From contig CAYYEL010000034.1 in assembly GCA_964470845.1 (NCBI GenBank), positions 1 through 23,420 of the forward strand: 23,420 nucleotides of DNA, read 5' to 3'. The stretch's first letter is position 1, and every line of letters begins with the position of its first letter. The translations under genes and the position numbers were made by a program. The stretch is from HGM04593 sp964470845 (GTDB taxonomy: Bacteria; Bacteroidota; Bacteroidia; Bacteroidales; Bacteroidaceae). This document shows positions 22,327-23,420 of this stretch, piece by piece. The notes below the pieces were generated by a model. The model saw nothing but the letters and a program-made list of their open reading frames with translations, did no database searches and was not told the origin of the DNA.

Positions 22327-23420
22327 TTATTCTATTGGTAATTGTTCGGTAATTTCGCATTGTGTATGAAAATCGTATCCTGTGATGCTTCGGAGCGTAT
22401 AGTACAAACTCCAATAGGTGCTCATTGCATAAAGATAGGAACGCCCCGAGGAATTTTGCTCGGCGATGGCATCGTTAAGGTCGAGCAACGTGTTCCTGCC
22501 CATTATATAAAGGCGCATTGCCACTGTGTGGCGGTGGCGGGCACGCTCGTCGGTGAGGCGTGCGATGCGCACTTTTCGTGCCTGCATATTGAATTGTGCC
22601 ACGAGTTTCTGTACATTTTGTCTGAAGTCGTCCATTCCCTGCTGTGCCTGAATATCGACAAGCTGCTGTTGCGAGCGTGCTACACGCACCTTGCCACGTC
22701 CGCGCCCCCAATCGAGCAGGGGCAAAGAAATTGACAGGCTGCCATACTCCTGCGTCATTGGACGCTTATAGGCAGCGGGTAGCGTGCTTCCCGTTTGCGA
22801 GAGGCCGAATTGCAGATAAATATCGGCTCTGAGGCCGGCGTTTGCCTTGGCGTTTGCAAGGTTGCTGCGTGCCTCGCGACGTATGCGCTCGAAATATACG
22901 GGGTCGGGGCTGTTGAGCATTGCCTTTTTTAGTGCCTCGGACAGCGGGACTGTAAATTCGGGGACACTGTCGGGCAAGATGAGGCTTATATGAGTATCTT
23001 GCCCCACTCCCAGAAAAGAGCGGAAACTCTGCAACGCCTCTTCGAGTGAGATTTGCGCATCCATTGCGTTTGTCTCCTCGCCCAAGCGACGAATTTCGAG
23101 TTGCAGCATCTCATTTTCGGTGATTGTACCGAGTTTGTAGCGCCCCTCGGCCATACGAAAAAGAGTGTCGGCATTGGCATAGTTGCTGTGGGCCATACGC
23201 AGATTACTCTGTGCGGTGGCAAGATTAAAGAAATAACTGCACGTCTGAGCCGACACAAGCTCCACCGCCTCGGCGTAACTCTTTTTGGCCTCGGTGTATC
23301 GCAACGGTTCAATCCGCCTGTCCCATTTTAGACTATTGTAACCGAAAAGGCTCTGTGTGTAACCTATGCTCACAGGAATTGTACTGAACATATTCATTTT
23401 TGTCTCCATCTCGCGCAGAT
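22327..23420 (-). CDS. TolC family outer-membrane efflux protein (partial, N-terminus outside window)
   Basis: The frame runs off the right edge of the window on the minus strand; at least 363 residues are visible. The in-frame ATG at 23409 is unlikely to be the start because the protein has no signal peptide there and continues in frame upstream. The visible part shows the TolC repeat pattern: two helical hairpins rich in Ala, Glu and Arg (AEAVELVSAQTCSYFFNLAT, YKLGTITENEMLQLEIRRL, ARSNLANAKANAGLRADIYL, RMARHRHTVAMRLYIMGRN-like segments), with the strand block GSLSISLPLLDWGRGRGKV typical of the second repeat. It forms the outer-membrane channel for the adaptor and permeases encoded downstream. 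Gene starts and the main operon promoter lie outside the window. Confidence 0.9.
   Translation of the reverse strand, partial: LREMETKMNMFSTIPVSIGYTQSLFGYNSLKWDRRIEPLRYTEAKKSYAEAVELVSAQTCSYFFNLATAQSNLRMAHSNYANADTLFRMAEGRYKLGTITENEMLQLEIRRLGEETNAMDAQISLEEALQSFRSFLGVGQDTHISLILPDSVPEFTVPLSEALKKAMLNSPDPVYFERIRREARSNLANAKANAGLRADIYLQFGLSQTGSTLPAAYKRPMTQEYGSLSISLPLLDWGRGRGKVRVARSQQQLVDIQAQQGMDDFRQNVQKLVAQFNMQARKVRIARLTDERARHRHTVAMRLYIMGRNTLLDLNDAIAEQNSSGRSYLYAMSTYWSLYYTLRSITGYDFHTQCEITEQLPIE

Overview
The window looks like a chromosomal segment of a gut-type Bacteroidales bacterium (Bacteroidetes). This rests on gene families (flavodiiron protein, LemA/TPM pair, PorE-like OmpA lipoprotein, DUF3472 lipoprotein, paired 800-residue FtsX permeases, BspA-type leucine-rich repeats), the lack of clear Shine-Dalgarno sites, and repeated Bacteroidetes promoters of the form TTTG - about 19-20 nt - TAnnTTTG. 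The best example is upstream of tRNA-Pro. A run of exactly 100 N suggests a scaffolded draft or metagenome assembly. Genus cannot be fixed from this sequence.

Layout. 1-403: promoter, tRNA-Ala(GGC) and terminators. 404-3117 (minus): probable three-gene operon TPM membrane protein -> LemA -> flavodiiron protein. 3411-4643 (minus): secreted leucine-rich-repeat protein with four 69-bp DNA repeats. 4933-6924 (plus): PorE-like OmpA lipoprotein. 6960-7277: tandem array of a 92-bp repeat carrying a hairpin, interrupted by the N gap, between the convergent ends of the PorE-like gene and ruvC. 7283-8829 (minus): cytidine deaminase -> low-molecular-weight tyrosine phosphatase -> ruvC. 8980-9924 (plus): glucosaminidase/LysM lipoprotein. 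10176-10250: tRNA-Pro(GGG). 10486-12526 (minus): AT-rich type II restriction-modification pair (NgoBV-like endonuclease and C5 methyltransferase). 12569-12769 (minus): C-terminal remnant of a tyrosine recombinase. 12884-15005 (minus): cyclophilin and DUF3472 lipoprotein. 15308-23420 (minus): tripartite ABC efflux operon, TolC-like (partial) -> membrane-fusion protein -> permease -> ATPase -> permease.

How it fits together. Most of the window is ordinary housekeeping and envelope biology. Two areas are accessory. The first is the stretch from tRNA-Pro to the dead integrase fragment, which reads as the eroded remains of a mobile island whose surviving cargo is a restriction-modification system. 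The methyltransferase promoter overlaps the end of the integrase remnant. The second is the 92-bp repeat array: its two readable full copies differ at only two of 55 compared positions in the hairpin half, and those two positions pair with each other (A:T in one copy, G:C in the other), a sign that the fold itself may be maintained. I did not find a complete novel defence or mobile system.
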